From assembly GCF_011050055.1 (NCBI RefSeq), contig NZ_DRGM01000143.1, forward strand, positions 1 through 47,732: DNA of 47,732 nt, written 5' to 3'. Origin of the DNA: Pseudoalteromonas prydzensis (GTDB taxonomy: Bacteria; Pseudomonadota; Gammaproteobacteria; Enterobacterales; Alteromonadaceae). The notes below the pieces were generated by a model. The model was given only the letters and a program-made list of their open reading frames with translations, was not told where the DNA came from and did no database searches. Positions 16,985-27,418 of the stretch are shown piece after piece. Within the stretch, counting starts at the first letter, position 1. The number at the start of each line of letters is the position of its first letter. Both the position numbers and the translations under genes were made by a program.

Positions 16985-17302
16985 TTAATGACTAATTTTT
17001 AAGGTGATCACGCCGCTGATGATCATCAACACCCCGGCAATACGACCAAATGTCGCCGCATCGTTATAAAATAAAATACCGACAATAAATGTTCCAGCTG
17101 CACCTATACCGGTCCATACCGCGTAAGACGTGCCCATCGAGATATCACGCTGTGCCAGCCATAACATAAAACCACTGGCGACCATAAACGCCACAGCAAT
17201 GCCAATACCTAACCAGCGATTTTCACCCTCTTGCGACATTTTTAATCCCACCGGCCAACCAATCTCCAATAAGCCGGCAATAATTAAATAAATCCACGCC
17301 AT
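16985..17302 (-). CDS. sugE: SMR-family exporter SugE/Gdx (guanidinium exporter type)
   Basis: A 105-residue small multidrug resistance protein with four helices. The start MAWIYLIIAGLLEIGWPVGLK carries the essential Glu13 and the Gdx-type Trp and Gly-Leu-Lys positions, and GTSYAVWTGIGAAGTFIVGI in the third and fourth helices is the SugE/Gdx signature rather than EmrE. Gdx proteins export guanidinium by proton antiport as dual-topology dimers. The ATG shares one base with the stop of the GNAT-nitrilase gene (TAATG), so the two are made together. No guanidine riboswitch was recognised upstream of the pair. Confidence 0.93.
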   Translation of the reverse strand: MAWIYLIIAGLLEIGWPVGLKMSQEGENRWLGIGIAVAFMVASGFMLWLAQRDISMGTSYAVWTGIGAAGTFIVGILFYNDAATFGRIAGVLMIISGVITLKISH

Positions 17303-18834
17303 TAATTTTCTCTCTTTTTCAATATTACATCGTACAGATCCTCACGACGATCTTTTAAGTTACGCACCGTGCCTTCACTGTGCAAAACTTTTAATTTATC
17401 CATATCTAAATCACTAAATAACAGCATTTCAGTATTGGGGGTTGCTTCATTAAGCGTCGCATCATGAGGGAATGAAAAATCAGACGGTGTTAATACCGCT
17501 GATTGTGAATACTGCACATCAAGACTTTCTACTTCCGGTAAATTACCCACAGAGCCGGCAATAACCACGTAGCATTCGTTTTCAATCGCCCGTGCTTGTG
17601 CACAGTGACGTACTCGTAAATAACTATTTTTAGTGTCGGTCCAAAATGGCACAAACAAAATATCTAAACCTTGTTTTGCTAAAATTCGTGACAATTCAGG
17701 AAATTCAACATCGTAGCAAATTTGAATACCCACGCGACCCGCATCGGTATCAAATACCGCAATTTTATCGCCGCCTTGGATCACCCAATCATTTTGCTCA
17801 TGAGGGGTGATATGAATTTTACGTTGTTCGTCAATTTTACCGCTGCGATGACACAGATAACTGACGTTATAAATTTTATCGCCTTCAGCCAGCGGCATTG
17901 AGCCGGTAATAATATTAGCGTTATATTCAATCGCCATGCGCGACATCGCATCACGGAAAGTCTCTGTATATTCAGCTAAATAACGAATAGCCTCGGTTTG
18001 ATTTCTTTGCTCACTAAGTCCCATAAGTGGTGCATTAAAAAACTCAGGGAAGAGAATAAAATCACTTTTATAGTCAGACACTGTGTCTACAAAATATTCA
18101 ACCTGGGTGAGCATTTCTTCAACCGACTCAACACTGCGCATTTGCCACTGTACTGCGCCAACTCGTACTATCGACTTTGTTGATTCAAGTACCGTGTCGG
18201 TCGGTTCAAACATAATGTTATTCCACTCAAGTAGCGTGGCATAACCCACCGAATTTTGATCTTCCGGTAAATATTTTTTAAGCAACCGTTTAACCTGAAA
18301 ATCATTCGATAATTGAAAACTTAAAATTGGATCATACAGCTCTTTATGATCGACCTTGGCAATATATTCTGTTGGACTCATGTCACTGCTGTGGTTGTAA
18401 TAACGCGGAATACGTCCACCAGCCAAAATAGCCCGCAGATTATACTGACGACACAATTCTTTACGCGCATCATAAAGCCTGCGCCCTAAACGCATACCAC
18501 GATGAGTAGGCGAAATAACCACATCCAACCCATACAGCGCATCACCATCAGGGTCACTAAATACCCGATCATGGCCGTCAACAATATCTTCATAGGTGTG
18601 CGGATTAGAAAAACGCGTGTAATCCACTTGCACGCTCAGCGCAATCCCTACCAGCACGCCATCATCCACCATGCCCAACTGTCCTTCCGGGAACTGGTCA
18701 ATCAACCGAAATATAGTATGGCTTGGCCACGCACCACCTAAATCTGGATAAGCTTGATCCATCAAGGTTTTTACTTGTGGATACTGCTCTTTGGTTAAAT
18801 TACAAATCTCTAGATGGGTTTTTTCTGCCGACAT
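17302..18834 (-). CDS. Bifunctional GNAT acetyltransferase / carbon-nitrogen hydrolase
   Basis: A 510-residue fusion. Residues about 8-190 form a GNAT domain; the acetyl-CoA loop is THRGMRLGRRLYDAR. Residues about 225-490 form a nitrilase-superfamily hydrolase with the Glu-Lys-Cys triad: Glu in LFPEFFNAP, Lys in RKIHITPHE and Cys373 in IQICYDVEFPELSR. The second Glu, before RKIHI, lies in the usual region. This architecture is a recognised family, but its substrate is not known; amide or guanidino hydrolysis coupled to acetylation is plausible. The start at 18834 has AAAGGAG six bases upstream; the frame is open 14 codons further back without a ribosome site. It is coupled to sugE. Confidence 0.9.
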   Translation of the reverse strand: MSAEKTHLEICNLTKEQYPQVKTLMDQAYPDLGGAWPSHTIFRLIDQFPEGQLGMVDDGVLVGIALSVQVDYTRFSNPHTYEDIVDGHDRVFSDPDGDALYGLDVVISPTHRGMRLGRRLYDARKELCRQYNLRAILAGGRIPRYYNHSSDMSPTEYIAKVDHKELYDPILSFQLSNDFQVKRLLKKYLPEDQNSVGYATLLEWNNIMFEPTDTVLESTKSIVRVGAVQWQMRSVESVEEMLTQVEYFVDTVSDYKSDFILFPEFFNAPLMGLSEQRNQTEAIRYLAEYTETFRDAMSRMAIEYNANIITGSMPLAEGDKIYNVSYLCHRSGKIDEQRKIHITPHEQNDWVIQGGDKIAVFDTDAGRVGIQICYDVEFPELSRILAKQGLDILFVPFWTDTKNSYLRVRHCAQARAIENECYVVIAGSVGNLPEVESLDVQYSQSAVLTPSDFSFPHDATLNEATPNTEMLLFSDLDMDKLKVLHSEGTVRNLKDRREDLYDVILKKREN

Positions 18835-19017
18835 ACACAACTCCTTTAGGCGTAGGACATTAAATTTGATATTCAATACGACATCATACCTTTTCAGCTC
18901 TGAACGTTTGCTTAGTGCAGCATACTTAGCGCTGGTTTATTTTTAAGATAGCACCAACAACTGTATTGAAGTAAGTATAAGTAGGTATAATTTTTAATTT
19001 TACACCTCTTTGCACAT

Positions 19018-21309
19018 TTAAAGCTCACTTACAGGTAAGATTGTGATCTCATGAATTAGTGTTTGCGGTAATAGCGGCGTTGGTTTTGCAGCTACGTAGT
19101 CATCAAATCCTGCGCGATAAAAAGACGATAATGGATGCCCTGATTGACCACCGGGAATGGCCATTATGGCGTTTTCTAAATGCCCAGGCTGAGCAATAAA
19201 GCGCTGCGACGCCCCAAAACTTCGCCCCTGCACTGCTGGCATATAACTATCGCCAAACCCTGCGGCGGTCGGCATATTTAATAATTTACTGAGCTGCGGT
19301 ATTTGCTGGGCGAATGGATGCTCAATAACTAATGCATTCACTGTACCCCACTGCCAAGCTTTTAAGTTACTGCCAAATTCTTTACTTAAGTTACTGACAA
19401 CTTGACGAAATGAATCAGTTAATTGTGCATCCCAATCAGCAAATTGTGGATTTAACCAGCTGCTTGGTTGCTGTTCAATAAGCTGCCATATTGCCGGCTC
19501 TAAATCACGTTTAACATACTTTAATGAACCGCCCTGAGCCTGCAGCTTTGCTTGCATAGCCGTAAATACACTATTAATAACTTCATCACGATAACGCCTA
19601 ACCAGTGTATAGCCTATTGACGTTGCACAGGCACACCCTTGCCAGTTTTCTAATTCTGTTATGTATTGCTGATTAGCCGTACTATTTTTATTAAGCTGTT
19701 GCAGCAATAGACTATGCCACGGTTGTAAAAAGCGCGCCTGATTATCATGCTGTAACTGGTTAAAATCAGCTTCATTAAAGTGTTGCTTTTCATACAATCG
19801 ATCACGAATTTGACTCGAGCGTGCTCCCAAGGCATAACCACCATTACCAAAACGCTGATCATCTTCAGCCGATACAACGCGAGAGTTCCCAGTCCATAAA
19901 CGGCCATCAACAGGATTTTTGACTTCTGGCCTTTGCTGTTCATTATGCTGCCAAAGTGTTGAGTAATCATTTTCCTGAACAGCTAGTTCACTGGGCTTAA
20001 TACGCCCTGGAATGGCTCCCATATTTTTCCAACCCGCATTACCTTGGCTATCTACCACCATTAAGTTTTGTACTGGAATACCTACTTCACTGGCAATCAG
20101 CAGCGCGTCATCGACTGTGGTTGCTTGTTCTAATTTCAATAAATCCATATCAACGGCATAAGGTTGATGGCCAACCCAGCTGAGCGCATAAGGCTGGCCA
20201 TTAATTTCTCGCACTGGGCCGTACTCACTCAATGTCAGCTTATATTCTTCAATTGACCCATCGGGTAGTGCTATTTGTTCAACCTCTTGCCAGGTTTTAC
20301 TATTATCAGTTAATGCAATCCAATCAGCCGTATCCAAATAGCCATTAGTAAATCCCCAGGCAATATTGTTATTAGTCCCTACCACAATGGCGGGTGCGCC
20401 AGGTAAGGAAACCCCTGTCACTTGGCTCGCTTTTCCTGACATTGCATAGTTAAGTTGCGCACGATACCAAATAACCGGCACCGCCATCGACAAGTGCATA
20501 TCATCCGACAGCATCCCAGCCCCGGTGGTCGTTAACTGCCCTGTCACTGCCCAGTTATTACTACCGCGCTCTTGGTTTGCATCAATATTTAATAAAGCTT
20601 GTAAGGTTTGCTTAGGAAATTCAGGAATAGCTAAATTATAAGGTGCGAGTGTGCTGCCATCTAAAGCCGCTTGATATTGACTGGGTTGAGTTAAAAAACT
20701 GACCATCTCTGAGCCATAAATATCGGCAATTTGAATTAACGCTTGGTCACGCTCAAAGGTCGCTGTTTGTAAATCTAAGTACATACTGTAAATCACTAAC
20801 AAGCTATCTTCACTGCGCCAAGGCTTTTGCTCTGCGCCTGTTAGTAAATATTCAAAGCTGCTAAAACCTACCTGCGCTAAGCCTTCGTTAACGCCAGCGG
20901 CATAACTTGTTAATAATGCTTGATCGGCTTGAGGCAATTGCTCAACGATCGCTGCACTGCGTTTTCGTAACTGGTGAAAGCGCATGTTTTTATCCAACCC
21001 TAATGCTGCTTTGCCAAACAGTTCACTCAATTCACCCGCCGCATTACGGCGCAATAAATCCATTTGAAAGAACCGGTCTTGGCCATGTGCGAAACCTAAA
21101 CCATACGCGGCATCAAGGCGGTTTTCAGCTGAAATAACCGCTTGACCGAGTTGATCTCGAGAGATTTTTACCGCTTGGCTGACGTGGTTACTACGCCCAT
21201 TACCATCAAGCGCCGGTAAGCTAATTGCCAGTACACCATAAATAACTGCCGTTGCAGCTAACCCTAAAATAACGATTGCCAACACCAACCACTTAATTAC
21301 TTTAAACAT
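19018..21309 (-). CDS. Penicillin acylase family (S45, Ntn) hydrolase
   Basis: A 763-residue envelope enzyme with an N-terminal hydrophobic anchor or signal (WLVLAIVILGLAATAVIYGVL). The alpha-subunit region has AYGLGFAHGQDRFFQMDLLRR and AAGELSELFG. The precursor-cleavage site lies before Ser250 in RGSNNWAVTG, the N-terminal nucleophile of the beta chain after autoprocessing, with SDDMHLSM and the Asn-rich NNNIAWGFTN block downstream. Relatives include penicillin G acylase and acyl-homoserine-lactone acylases (PvdQ type), so substrates may be N-acyl amides including quorum signals; the sequence does not decide. AAAGGA precedes the ATG. It diverges from the hybrid kinase gene. Confidence 0.9.
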   Translation of the reverse strand: MFKVIKWLVLAIVILGLAATAVIYGVLAISLPALDGNGRSNHVSQAVKISRDQLGQAVISAENRLDAAYGLGFAHGQDRFFQMDLLRRNAAGELSELFGKAALGLDKNMRFHQLRKRSAAIVEQLPQADQALLTSYAAGVNEGLAQVGFSSFEYLLTGAEQKPWRSEDSLLVIYSMYLDLQTATFERDQALIQIADIYGSEMVSFLTQPSQYQAALDGSTLAPYNLAIPEFPKQTLQALLNIDANQERGSNNWAVTGQLTTTGAGMLSDDMHLSMAVPVIWYRAQLNYAMSGKASQVTGVSLPGAPAIVVGTNNNIAWGFTNGYLDTADWIALTDNSKTWQEVEQIALPDGSIEEYKLTLSEYGPVREINGQPYALSWVGHQPYAVDMDLLKLEQATTVDDALLIASEVGIPVQNLMVVDSQGNAGWKNMGAIPGRIKPSELAVQENDYSTLWQHNEQQRPEVKNPVDGRLWTGNSRVVSAEDDQRFGNGGYALGARSSQIRDRLYEKQHFNEADFNQLQHDNQARFLQPWHSLLLQQLNKNSTANQQYITELENWQGCACATSIGYTLVRRYRDEVINSVFTAMQAKLQAQGGSLKYVKRDLEPAIWQLIEQQPSSWLNPQFADWDAQLTDSFRQVVSNLSKEFGSNLKAWQWGTVNALVIEHPFAQQIPQLSKLLNMPTAAGFGDSYMPAVQGRSFGASQRFIAQPGHLENAIMAIPGGQSGHPLSSFYRAGFDDYVAAKPTPLLPQTLIHEITILPVSEL

Positions 21310-21470
21310 GAACCGGTCCTTTCACTGTGAATTAGTTCTATCATAACCATAGTTTTATGAAAAATAATGTTCTTCACTCGTTTCAAGGAAATAAATTCCA
21401 ACTGGCCCCAAAATCAGCTCATCGATCATCACGATTAACAGTTAATCTGGCAGCTAACATGCCGAAATTT

Positions 21471-21554
21471 AAATAAAAATAAAAAGTGCGATTTACCAGG
21501 ACTATTTTTATTTCCACGATAAATTGACTATAGTTGAACAGCCGATTCTAAAAT
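21471..21554 (+). promoter_or_regulatory. Putative promoter and AT-only inverted repeat before the hybrid kinase gene
   Basis: TTGACT (21524-21529) with TAAAAT (21549-21554, 19-base spacing) or TCTAAA (21547-21552, 17-base spacing) makes a fair sigma-70 promoter about 12-20 bp before the kinase ATG. Just upstream AAATAAAAATA (21471-21481) is perfectly inverted at 21503-21513. Promoter assignment is by motif only. Confidence 0.45.
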
Positions 21555-21566
21555 GCACTAATCTTA

Positions 21567-24500
21567 ATGCCATTGCCAAAAACAGATGATTATAAACAGG
21601 TATATAAATTCAAACTGACATTTTGGTTTTCACTCGCCTTTATTCTATTTATCAGTTTAGTACTTGATCAGGTCAGCTATAACCGTGCCAAACAATCTCA
21701 CCGGCTATTAATTCTGTCTGAGGTGAGTAGCTACCGTACTCAACTTGAATCAACCTTAGTGTCGAATATTCAACTTGTCCGTGGTTTAGCCGTCGCTGTT
21801 GCCGCAGAGCCTAATTTAGATCAACAACGTTTTGCACAAATCGCCGCGCCATTATTCGACACCTCATCTGAATTACGCAATATCGGTGGCGCACCTGATA
21901 TGGTGCTGAGTATGACTTATCCGTTAGCTGGCAATGAAAAAGCGATTGGTCTAAATTTTTTAGCAAACAAAGCACAACACGCCGATGCTATTCGTGCCCG
22001 TGACAGCAATGAAATAGTTATGGCAGGTCCTCTCACTTTAGTTCAAGGTGGCGAGGCCTTAATTGCCCGAGTCCCTGTTTATCTTCCCCCTGATAAACAT
22101 TTTTGGGGATTACTCTCTGTGGTACTCGACATTGACAAAATATACACTAAAGCAGGTATCTACGAATTAGAAGAGCACTACGATGTCGCCATTCAAGGGC
22201 GTAATGGCTTAGGTCTAAAAGGGGAGTTTTTCTGCGGCAGCTCTGAAATTTTAAAGCACAACCCACTAGCATTTAAGTTAACTTTTCAAGGCGGAGAATG
22301 GGAAATTTTTGTTTCTCCAAAAACAGGCTGGGCGCCACCAAGCTCCGCAATATGGCCATTACGATTAGCAATATTTACAATTTGCGGACTACTAATTTTA
22401 GCATTTTTAGTGTTCTTAAAAATGCTCAACCGCCAGCTACAAAATGAAAAAATGTTAATCACTATGAGTAGCTTAGCAAAAATTGGCGCGTGGTCATTTA
22501 ACCTCGAAACACAGCAAGTATATTGGTCAGATATGACCAAAGAAATTTTCAAATATCCTTTAGATGAACAACCCAACTGGCCAAAGAACCTTGCTTATTT
22601 TAAAGCTGGAGAAAGCCGTAATACTATAAAAGAACTCGTTGAGCGAGCGATAAAATACGGTGAAAGTTACGAAGTAGAACTCGAAGTAATTAATTCTCAG
22701 AACCAATCCGTGTGGGTATTAGTACATGGCGAAGCAGAGATCCGTAATGGCCGTTGTGTAAGGATTTTTGGCTCACTGCAAGATATAAACACCCGCAAAT
22801 GTATTGAATTAGAAAGCAATAAAACTGCACGGCACAACGAAGCTCTTGCCTCTCTTACGGTTAATAGCGCGGTGCTCACTGGTAATTTAAAACAAGCAAA
22901 AGATATTATCACGCAATCAGTTTGCGATGCCTTAAATGTCGAACGCGCCAGTATTTGGCTGTTCAATGATGCAAAGGATCAATTACAGTTATTTGCCCAT
23001 CACGGTAGACACGCTCCAGATAATACGATATTGCAAACATGGCAGCATAGTGAGCTACCACATTTTTTTACCGCCATTAATCATCAAGCAGTGATCTGCG
23101 CCCCTAATACACTTAGCAACGAACTGACAACGCCACTCACAGAGCACTATTTAGCGCCTTTAGAAATACAATCTATGCTAAGTGCTTCTATTCCAGCAGG
23201 GAGCGGCGCCATTGGTATTGTCTGTGCTGAGCATTGCCTGCATCCACGGGCATGGTCTCGCAACGAAGAAAGCTTTCTAATCGCTGTAGCCGCTTTAATT
23301 GGCAGCTTATATTCTAGCGAACAACGTATAGAAACAGAGCAACAGTTAGTAAAAGCCAAGGAAGCTGCTGAAAAAGCGGTGGCCGCTAAAGGGGAGTTTT
23401 TAGCTAGTATGAGCCACGAAATTCGCACCCCGATGAACGGGGTGCTCGGTATGCTGAATATTGTGCAGCAAACCCCGCTAGATCCCCAGCAAGCCCATCA
23501 CATTGAGTTAGCGCAATCATCAGCGCAATCGCTGCTTAACATTATTAACGATATTTTGGACTTTTCAAAAATTGAAGCGGGTAAATTAGGTATTGAAGAA
23601 ATTGCCTTTAATTTGCCGAAATTACTGGGGGAAATTGTCGAATCATTTGCCCTCAAGGTCGAGCAACAAAATACTAAACTGGTTTTAGATGCCACTAAAA
23701 TTGATGTTAATGAAGTTATTAGCGATCCAAACAGGCTACGGCAAATTATTAATAACTTGCTCGGTAATGCGGTTAAATTCACTCACGATGGAGAAATTAT
23801 TGTCATTGCCGATTTAAAAAATACCACTGATGGTACTTTTTTAAATTGCTCAATAATTGATACTGGGATTGGTATAAAAGCCGATAAGCAAGCATCGTTA
23901 TTTGATTCTTTCACGCAAGCAGATACCTCAACCACTCGCCAATATGGTGGCACAGGTTTAGGACTGGCGATTGTTAAGCAGCTCTGTAATTTAATGAATG
24001 GCGAAATTAACGTTACCAGTGTTTACGGGCAAGGTAGTACGTTTACTTTTTCAATTAAAGTACAGCCGCTACTAAGTAGAGAGCAAGATTTACCGAGCCA
24101 TTTAATCAAAAATAAACGCATTTTAGTTGTTGATAGCTGCCCTTTAAATAGCGCAATTGCTCATAAACAACTGCATGTATGGGGCGCACAAGCTGATATT
24201 GTCGGCCACTATCCAAGTATTACCCAGTACTTAACAACAAGTGAGGCACCTATTGATGCTATTTTGCTTGATTATAGCTTTACTCAACAAGTCGATAGCA
24301 CAGTGATGAACACGCTCCAAAGCTACCTACATGAGCACCAAGTAAAGCTGATCCTAATGGCACCGATGAGTTTCTCGCAAGAGCATACCTCCTTGTCGGT
24401 CAAGGTTGATTGCATGATATTTAAGCCTCTAACTCCTTCTGATTTATTTGACTCGCTGGCAAATGACAAGTTTATTGAACAACAACAAAATAACCCTGTA

Positions 24501-24929
24501 TTACATAGCAACATTGCAATAAATAACGTGCACTTTGCAAATCAAGACAAAATTCTGCTAGTAGAAGACAACAAGGTCAATCAAGTGGTTGCCTGTGCTT
24601 TGCTTAAACAAGCCGGTATTAATTTCGATATTGCTGAAAATGGCCTTGCAGCAATTGAGCAACTAAAAAGTAATTCTGCGCAACCATACAAGTTATTATT
24701 AATGGACTGCCAAATGCCAGAAATGGACGGCTACCAAGCAACTCGCGCTATCCGTAATGGGGATGCCGGAGAGCATTATAAAAACGTAGCTATCATTGCC
24801 TTAACAGCGAATGCTATGCAAGGCGATAGAGACAAATGCCTAACTGCGGGCATGAGTGATTATCTAACCAAACCGCTCGATTTTGAGACGCTTAATCCGA
24901 AATTACAACAATGGCTTGATAAACAATAA
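21567..24929 (+). CDS. Hybrid sensor histidine kinase with CHASE, PAS, GAF and two receiver domains
   Basis: A 1120-residue membrane kinase. Helix 1 lies at about residues 17-37 and helix 2 at about 262-288, enclosing a periplasmic CHASE-type sensor ([21 protein letters not shown] and [16 protein letters not shown] segments). Then come a PAS/PAC region (300-410), a GAF domain (430-580), HisKA with [10 protein letters not shown] (phospho-His617), an HATPase (N box [12 protein letters not shown] boxes DTGIGI and GGTGLGLAI), a weak first receiver (848-960) and a canonical second receiver (993-1115) with phospho-Asp1047 in [13 protein letters not shown]. No output domain is present, so the signal must pass to a separate regulator or phosphotransfer protein. 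No strong ribosome site marks the ATG. Confidence 0.92.
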   Translation: MPLPKTDDYKQVYKFKLTFWFSLAFILFISLVLDQVSYNRAKQSHRLLILSEVSSYRTQLESTLVSNIQLVRGLAVAVAAEPNLDQQRFAQIAAPLFDTSSELRNIGGAPDMVLSMTYPLAGNEKAIGLNFLANKAQHADAIRARDSNEIVMAGPLTLVQGGEALIARVPVYLPPDKHFWGLLSVVLDIDKIYTKAGIYELEEHYDVAIQGRNGLGLKGEFFCGSSEILKHNPLAFKLTFQGGEWEIFVSPKTGWAPPSSAIWPLRLAIFTICGLLILAFLVFLKMLNRQLQNEKMLITMSSLAKIGAWSFNLETQQVYWSDMTKEIFKYPLDEQPNWPKNLAYFKAGESRNTIKELVERAIKYGESYEVELEVINSQNQSVWVLVHGEAEIRNGRCVRIFGSLQDINTRKCIELESNKTARHNEALASLTVNSAVLTGNLKQAKDIITQSVCDALNVERASIWLFNDAKDQLQLFAHHGRHAPDNTILQTWQHSELPHFFTAINHQAVICAPNTLSNELTTPLTEHYLAPLEIQSMLSASIPAGSGAIGIVCAEHCLHPRAWSRNEESFLIAVAALIGSLYSSEQRIETEQQLVKAKEAAEKAVAAKGEFLASMSHEIRTPMNGVLGMLNIVQQTPLDPQQAHHIELAQSSAQSLLNIINDILDFSKIEAGKLGIEEIAFNLPKLLGEIVESFALKVEQQNTKLVLDATKIDVNEVISDPNRLRQIINNLLGNAVKFTHDGEIIVIADLKNTTDGTFLNCSIIDTGIGIKADKQASLFDSFTQADTSTTRQYGGTGLGLAIVKQLCNLMNGEINVTSVYGQGSTFTFSIKVQPLLSREQDLPSHLIKNKRILVVDSCPLNSAIAHKQLHVWGAQADIVGHYPSITQYLTTSEAPIDAILLDYSFTQQVDSTVMNTLQSYLHEHQVKLILMAPMSFSQEHTSLSVKVDCMIFKPLTPSDLFDSLANDKFIEQQQNNPVLHSNIAINNVHFANQDKILLVEDNKVNQVVACALLKQAGINFDIAENGLAAIEQLKSNSAQPYKLLLMDCQMPEMDGYQATRAIRNGDAGEHYKNVAIIALTANAMQGDRDKCLTAGMSDYLTKPLDFETLNPKLQQWLDKQ

Positions 24930-24966
24930 AAGTGTAAGCTTAGGCATAACAAAAGAAGGATTTATT

Positions 24967-25596
24967 ATGCAACTTACCGCTATTGAACAACGTGTGATCG
25001 GCTGCTTACTTGAAAAACAAAGCACCACACCAGAGCATTATCCGCTGTCACTCAATGCATTAACTAACGCGTGTAATCAAAAATCGAACCGTGACCCCGT
25101 ACTCACTCTTAGTGAAACGCAAGTACAAGAGGCGTTAGACGCTTTACTCGCGCAGCGCTTAGTCACACAAGATGAAGGATTGTCTGGCCGCGTAACCAAG
25201 TTTGCACATCGTTTTTGCAACACCGAATTTGGTAATTTACAATTAACCGAGCAACAACGTGCCATTATTTGTCTCATGTTACTGCGTGGCCCACAAACTC
25301 CTGGTGAATTAAGAACCCGCAGTAATCGACTCGCAGAGTTTAATAATGTGACTGAAGTTGAATCAGCATTAAATGCCTTGATCAACGCAGAGCATGTGCT
25401 AAAACACCCGCGCGAACCAGGTAAACGTGAAAGCCGTTACAGCCATTTATTTGCGGATCCACAAAGTGCCGTTACTGTCGCTGTAGAGCCGCCTGAATTA
25501 GCAGCACTCAAAACTGTTGAATTCAATGAGTTGCTTACAGAAATTGATCAGTTAAAAGCCGAATTACAAAAAATTAAACAACACCTAGGGCTTTAA
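24967..25596 (+). CDS. YceH family (DUF480) protein
   Basis: A 209-residue DUF480/YceH protein, with tandem winged-helix folds. It starts [18 protein letters not shown] and has [25 protein letters not shown], then [16 protein letters not shown] in the second half, and [16 protein letters not shown], all family hallmarks. A predicted coiled coil ([19 protein letters not shown]) closes it. AAGGA eight bases before the ATG places the start here rather than at the in-frame start 84 bases upstream that would overlap the kinase gene. Function is unknown; E. coli YceH sits near mviM. Confidence 0.9.
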   Translation: MQLTAIEQRVIGCLLEKQSTTPEHYPLSLNALTNACNQKSNRDPVLTLSETQVQEALDALLAQRLVTQDEGLSGRVTKFAHRFCNTEFGNLQLTEQQRAIICLMLLRGPQTPGELRTRSNRLAEFNNVTEVESALNALINAEHVLKHPREPGKRESRYSHLFADPQSAVTVAVEPPELAALKTVEFNELLTEIDQLKAELQKIKQHLGL

Positions 25597-25649
25597 TTTA
25601 GCCTTTGCCAATAACATAATAATGACAACATTAACTATTAGGAGTCAGC

Positions 25650-26480
25650 ATGCGTGCCGAGATCATGGCTGAAATGAAAGTTCAACCAAGGATAAACGTT
25701 GAGCAGGAAATTACCCGACGCGTTAACTTTATCAAAAACCGCCTTGTGGCAGCACATTCACGTTCTTTAGTGCTGGGGATCAGTGGTGGCGTAGATTCAT
25801 CTACTTGTGGCCGCTTATGCCAACTCGCCGTTAATGAATTAAATGCACAGCAACAAACTGACAAGTATCAATTTATAGCTGTTCGTCTGCCCTACGGCAT
25901 TCAAGCCGACGAAGCTGAAGCGCAATTAGCGGTTGATTTTATTCAACCTAGTAAACGGCTAACGGTTAATATCAAACCCGCCGCAGACGGCATGCACGAA
26001 CAAGCATTAGCGGCGGTGGTTGGCTGTGGTGAAACATTGCCTGAACAAGCGCAAATTGATTTTATTAAAGGCAATGTTAAAGCACGTCAACGCATGGTTG
26101 CGCAATATGAAATTGCTGGTTTCTGCCAAGGGCTGGTAGTGGGTACTGACCATAGTGCCGAGAACATTACCGGTTTTTACACTAAGTTTGGTGATGGTGC
26201 CTGTGACTTAGCCCCCTTATTTGGTTTATCAAAACGCCAAGTACGCGCTTTGGCAAAGCAACTCGGTGCGCCTGAGTTACTAGTGAATAAAACCCCAACC
26301 GCGGATTTAGAATGCGATCGCCCAGGCCTTACCGATGAAGAAGCTCTTGGTTTAAGTTATGAACAAATTGATGACTTTTTAGAAGGCAAAACCGTCAGTG
26401 ATGAAGTCACTGAAAAGCTCATTGCTATTTATCAACGCACTCAACATAAACGCCAAGCCATCCCAACAATTTACGATTAA
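25650..26480 (+). CDS. nadE: NH3-dependent NAD(+) synthetase
   Basis: A 276-residue NadE of the ammonia-dependent class: no glutaminase domain precedes it. The ATP pyrophosphatase loop is [14 protein letters not shown] (about residues 43-56). Also visible are [51 protein letters not shown] and the final KR(Q)AIPTI tail, matching E. coli NadE (275 aa). It adenylates deamido-NAD and amidates it to NAD. TAGGAG before the ATG supports the start. It is followed by a 9-bp stem without a strong T-run. Confidence 0.96.
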   Translation: MRAEIMAEMKVQPRINVEQEITRRVNFIKNRLVAAHSRSLVLGISGGVDSSTCGRLCQLAVNELNAQQQTDKYQFIAVRLPYGIQADEAEAQLAVDFIQPSKRLTVNIKPAADGMHEQALAAVVGCGETLPEQAQIDFIKGNVKARQRMVAQYEIAGFCQGLVVGTDHSAENITGFYTKFGDGACDLAPLFGLSKRQVRALAKQLGAPELLVNKTPTADLECDRPGLTDEEALGLSYEQIDDFLEGKTVSDEVTEKLIAIYQRTQHKRQAIPTIYD

Positions 26481-26498
26481 TTGCATACTGACGAACTG

Positions 26499-26531
26499 AG
26501 TGCAGGCCAGCAGCAATAAAGAGCCTGCACT
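26499..26531 (+). terminator. Stem-loop after nadE, possible terminator
   Basis: AGTGCAGGC (26499-26507) and GCCTGCACT (26523-26531) form a perfect 9-bp stem with a 15-base loop. The trailing sequence (GATGATCCTTCTCTT) is only modestly T-rich, so it may be a weak terminator or an RNA stabiliser. Confidence 0.45.
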
Positions 26532-26676
26532 GATGATCCTTCTCTTATCGTCAACCGTAATGTACAACTCAATGATGCGGTAATGACTTTGCCACGCTAA
26601 TGGGTGAAACATTACTGTAATTTAGATTATAGTTAGCTTATTAATACTTAGCGCTAAATAGAGAATACAGCATTTT

Positions 26677-27396
26677 ATGACATCGCCCATTTTAATTACT
26701 GGCGCAGGCCAACGTATTGGCTTAGCACTTGCTCAGCATTTTATTGCCGCTGGCCAAGCTATTATTGTGACTTACCGTACTCGCCATAAAACAATTGACG
26801 ATTTAGCGCAACAAGGGGCTATTTGTATCGCTGCAGACTTTACTGATGATAATGCTATTGCAGAGTTTATTAAGCTATTAAAAAGCCATACTGGCAGCCT
26901 CAAAGCGATTATTCATAACGCCTCAAGCTGGGATTGTGAAGCCAATAATCCAGACAGCGCGACACTATTTGATAATATGATGCGTATCCATGCCAAGACG
27001 CCTTATTTGATCAACCTTGCCTGCAGTGAGTTATTGCAATGCCACTACGAGCAATATCATCAGCCAGCCGACATCATTCATTTAACAGATTATGTTGTCG
27101 ATACTGGTAGCCCAAAACACTTAGCCTATGCAGCCAGTAAAGCTGCGCTTGATAATTTAACTAAATCGTTTGCTGCTAAGTATGCGCCACAGATAAAAGT
27201 CAATGCAATTGCACCTTCGCTGATTATTTTTAATGAACACGATGATGAAGCGTACCGTGCTAAAACGTTGAAAAAATCATTAATGGGCATCGAACCAGGT
27301 TGCCGTGAAATCATTAACAGTGTCGATTTATTACTCAATAGCCATTACATCACAGGGCGTTCATTACCCGTTGATGGCGGCAGGCACTTAAAATAA
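26677..27396 (+). CDS. folM: Dihydromonapterin reductase FolM
   Basis: A 239-residue short-chain dehydrogenase. Cofactor motif ITGAGQRIGLALAQH, the active-site serine region and YAASKAALDNL (YxxxK catalytic pair) are visible, and the C-terminus SHYITGRSLPVDGGRHLK is the FolM form. The Arg-rich TYRTRH segment after the nucleotide-binding strand fits NADPH preference. In E. coli FolM reduces dihydromonapterin to tetrahydromonapterin and has weak dihydrofolate reductase activity. It is followed at 22 and 4 bp by folE and folX, the other two genes of the pathway. Confidence 0.93.
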   Translation: MTSPILITGAGQRIGLALAQHFIAAGQAIIVTYRTRHKTIDDLAQQGAICIAADFTDDNAIAEFIKLLKSHTGSLKAIIHNASSWDCEANNPDSATLFDNMMRIHAKTPYLINLACSELLQCHYEQYHQPADIIHLTDYVVDTGSPKHLAYAASKAALDNLTKSFAAKYAPQIKVNAIAPSLIIFNEHDDEAYRAKTLKKSLMGIEPGCREIINSVDLLLNSHYITGRSLPVDGGRHLK

Positions 27397-27418
27397 CTAA
27401 TTTAAAACTGAGAAATTT

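Noticed and set aside
18835..19017. A guanidine riboswitch before the GNAT-nitrilase/sugE pair
   Set aside because: No ACGG-type loops or paired hairpins with that core were seen on the minus strand; only a weak AGGTGTAA/TTATACCT stem is present, nearer the acylase gene end.
19659..19970. A 103-codon minus-strand frame inside the penicillin acylase gene
   Set aside because: It is in another frame of a well-supported long enzyme and shows no family features.
24883..24966. Upstream start for the YceH gene
   Set aside because: It would overlap the kinase coding end by 47 bases; the ATG at 24967 has AAGGA and fits the family length.
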